From Planctomycetota bacterium (GTDB lineage: Bacteria; Planctomycetota; Planctomycetia; Pirellulales; Pirellulaceae), in contig JACNKX010000094.1 of NCBI GenBank assembly GCA_014381825.1, forward strand, positions 29,094 through 93,093: a stretch of 64,000 nt of DNA. The letters are read 5' to 3'. The notes under the pieces are model-generated. The model had not been told where the DNA came from, did not search any database, and worked only from the letters and a program-made list of their open reading frames with translations. Of this stretch, positions 63,541 to 64,000 are shown one piece after another. The translations under genes and the position numbers were made by a program. Each line of letters opens with the position of its first letter. The first letter of the stretch is position 1.

Positions 63541-63885
63541 ATGAAGAAGCTCATAGTCGGTTGTGGATACCTTGGAACGCGTGTCGCTCAAGCTTGGCTT
63601 GATGACGCCCACGAAGTATTTGCGCTAACAAGGTCTTCGGAACGTGCGTCCCAGCTGCGCGCGAGTGGGATTCGCCCGGTTGTTGGAGATGTAACAAGTT
63701 CGCTCAATCTCACCGATTGTGACGAACTTGATACCGTCCTGTTCGCGGTCGGTTTCGATCGGACAGTTGGGAACGCGATTCAAGACGTCTATGTTGAAGG
63801 ATTACGCCGGACTCTCGACCAGTTACCGATGCCGCCTCGGCGATTCATCTATATCAGCTCGACCGGCGTGTTGCATGTTTGTTAA
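63541..63885 (+). CDS. NAD(P)-binding SDR/epimerase-like protein, truncated
   Basis: 114 residues from the ATG at 63541. The Rossmann start is clear: KKLIVGCGYLGTRVAQAWLD (GxGxxG), VFALTRSSERASQLRASGIR, PVVGDVTSSLNLTDCDELDT, then RRFIYISSTGV. That last block is the point where extended SDRs/epimerases carry the catalytic Ser and continue with YG and a Tyr-x3-Lys site. Here the reading frame runs into LHVC and a stop as the DNA becomes AT-rich. At least half of a normal protein is missing. It is either a disrupted gene or a sequence artefact at the window end. Confidence 0.75.
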   Translation: MKKLIVGCGYLGTRVAQAWLDDAHEVFALTRSSERASQLRASGIRPVVGDVTSSLNLTDCDELDTVLFAVGFDRTVGNAIQDVYVEGLRRTLDQLPMPPRRFIYISSTGVLHVC

Positions 63886-64000
63886 TTATTAATTGATTAT
63901 TGGCAGAAATTGGTTAACGAATACCTTGGAATTATTATTAATATTATGTTCGGTTAATTAATATTACTTTCGGGTAATTAATGGCCTTATCGGTTAATTA
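63871..64000. other. AT-rich terminal segment
   Basis: By hand count about 25% of these 130 bases are G or C, against a clearly GC-rich background. It contains repeated TTAATTA words and similar phrases (CGGTTAATTAAT, CGGGTAATTAAT, CGGTTAATTA) near 63941-64000. It begins within a conserved codon block of the SDR gene. No gene or known element is seen in it. Confidence 0.75.

Overview
The window looks like a chromosomal stretch of a planctomycete (Pirellulales-like). The evidence is several paired DUF1549/DUF1553 'Planctomycete cytochrome' (PSCyt1/PSCyt2/PSD1) and DUF1501 genes, a Cys-type sulfatase, a Tat-exported Gfo/Idh/MocA oxidoreductase, zinc-ribbon/J-like membrane proteins, a BlaI/M56 regulator pair, an SUI1-domain protein, and an enlarged SecA of about 1229 residues. 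lpxK and waaA show a lipid A/Kdo outer-membrane pathway. Base composition is moderately GC-rich, except for the last ~130 bases, which are abruptly AT-rich.

Layout. 1-4161 (minus): a Gld-type ABC operon transcribed ATPase, then a fused permease/GldG-like auxiliary subunit, then a DUF4340 protein cut by the window edge. 4445-6079 (minus): L-aspartate oxidase (nadB). 6648-9155 (minus): zinc-ribbon, one-TM, beta-propeller-like protein. 9474-10530: decayed large serine recombinase and a small companion ORF. 10792-12966 (plus): zinc-ribbon/J-like protein. 13006-16491 (minus): DUF4175-like giant with a long disordered tail. 16672-23155 (plus): altronate dehydratase family, lpxK, and a HEAT-repeat/DUF900 hydrolase. 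23152-23955 (minus): NIPSNAP protein, overlapping tail to tail. 24090-26738: BlaI/BlaR1-like pair with a promoter and two operators. 26707-29397 (minus): SRPBCC protein, an internally duplicated hypothetical protein, and a sulfatase. 29577-31807: MaoC-like hydratase, SUI1 protein, Gfo/Idh/MocA oxidoreductase.

31926-46592 (plus) holds three successive two-gene cassettes, each a large exported c-haem DUF1549/DUF1553 protein followed by a DUF1501 protein. A fourth set lies at 54334-60865, with a divergent DUF1501 gene and a secreted PPC-domain protein translationally coupled to a DUF1549/DUF1553 gene. Between these sets are an MBL-fold hydrolase, secA, waaA and a secreted DUF6263-like protein with a clear terminator. 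60890-63395 (minus) is an operon of an active-looking HtrA-like protease, a second trypsin-like protein lacking the catalytic His and Ser with a PDZ domain placed inside the fold, and a DUF4404 protein. At 63541 an NAD(P)-binding SDR/epimerase gene starts and is lost where the sequence becomes AT-rich.

A recurring theme is inverted-repeat elements with 11-40 nt arms, between genes and, in at least one clear case, inside a coding sequence in frame. No CRISPR array, tRNA, rRNA or intact insertion sequence was seen. All protein assignments come from reading motifs by eye. No database search was run.
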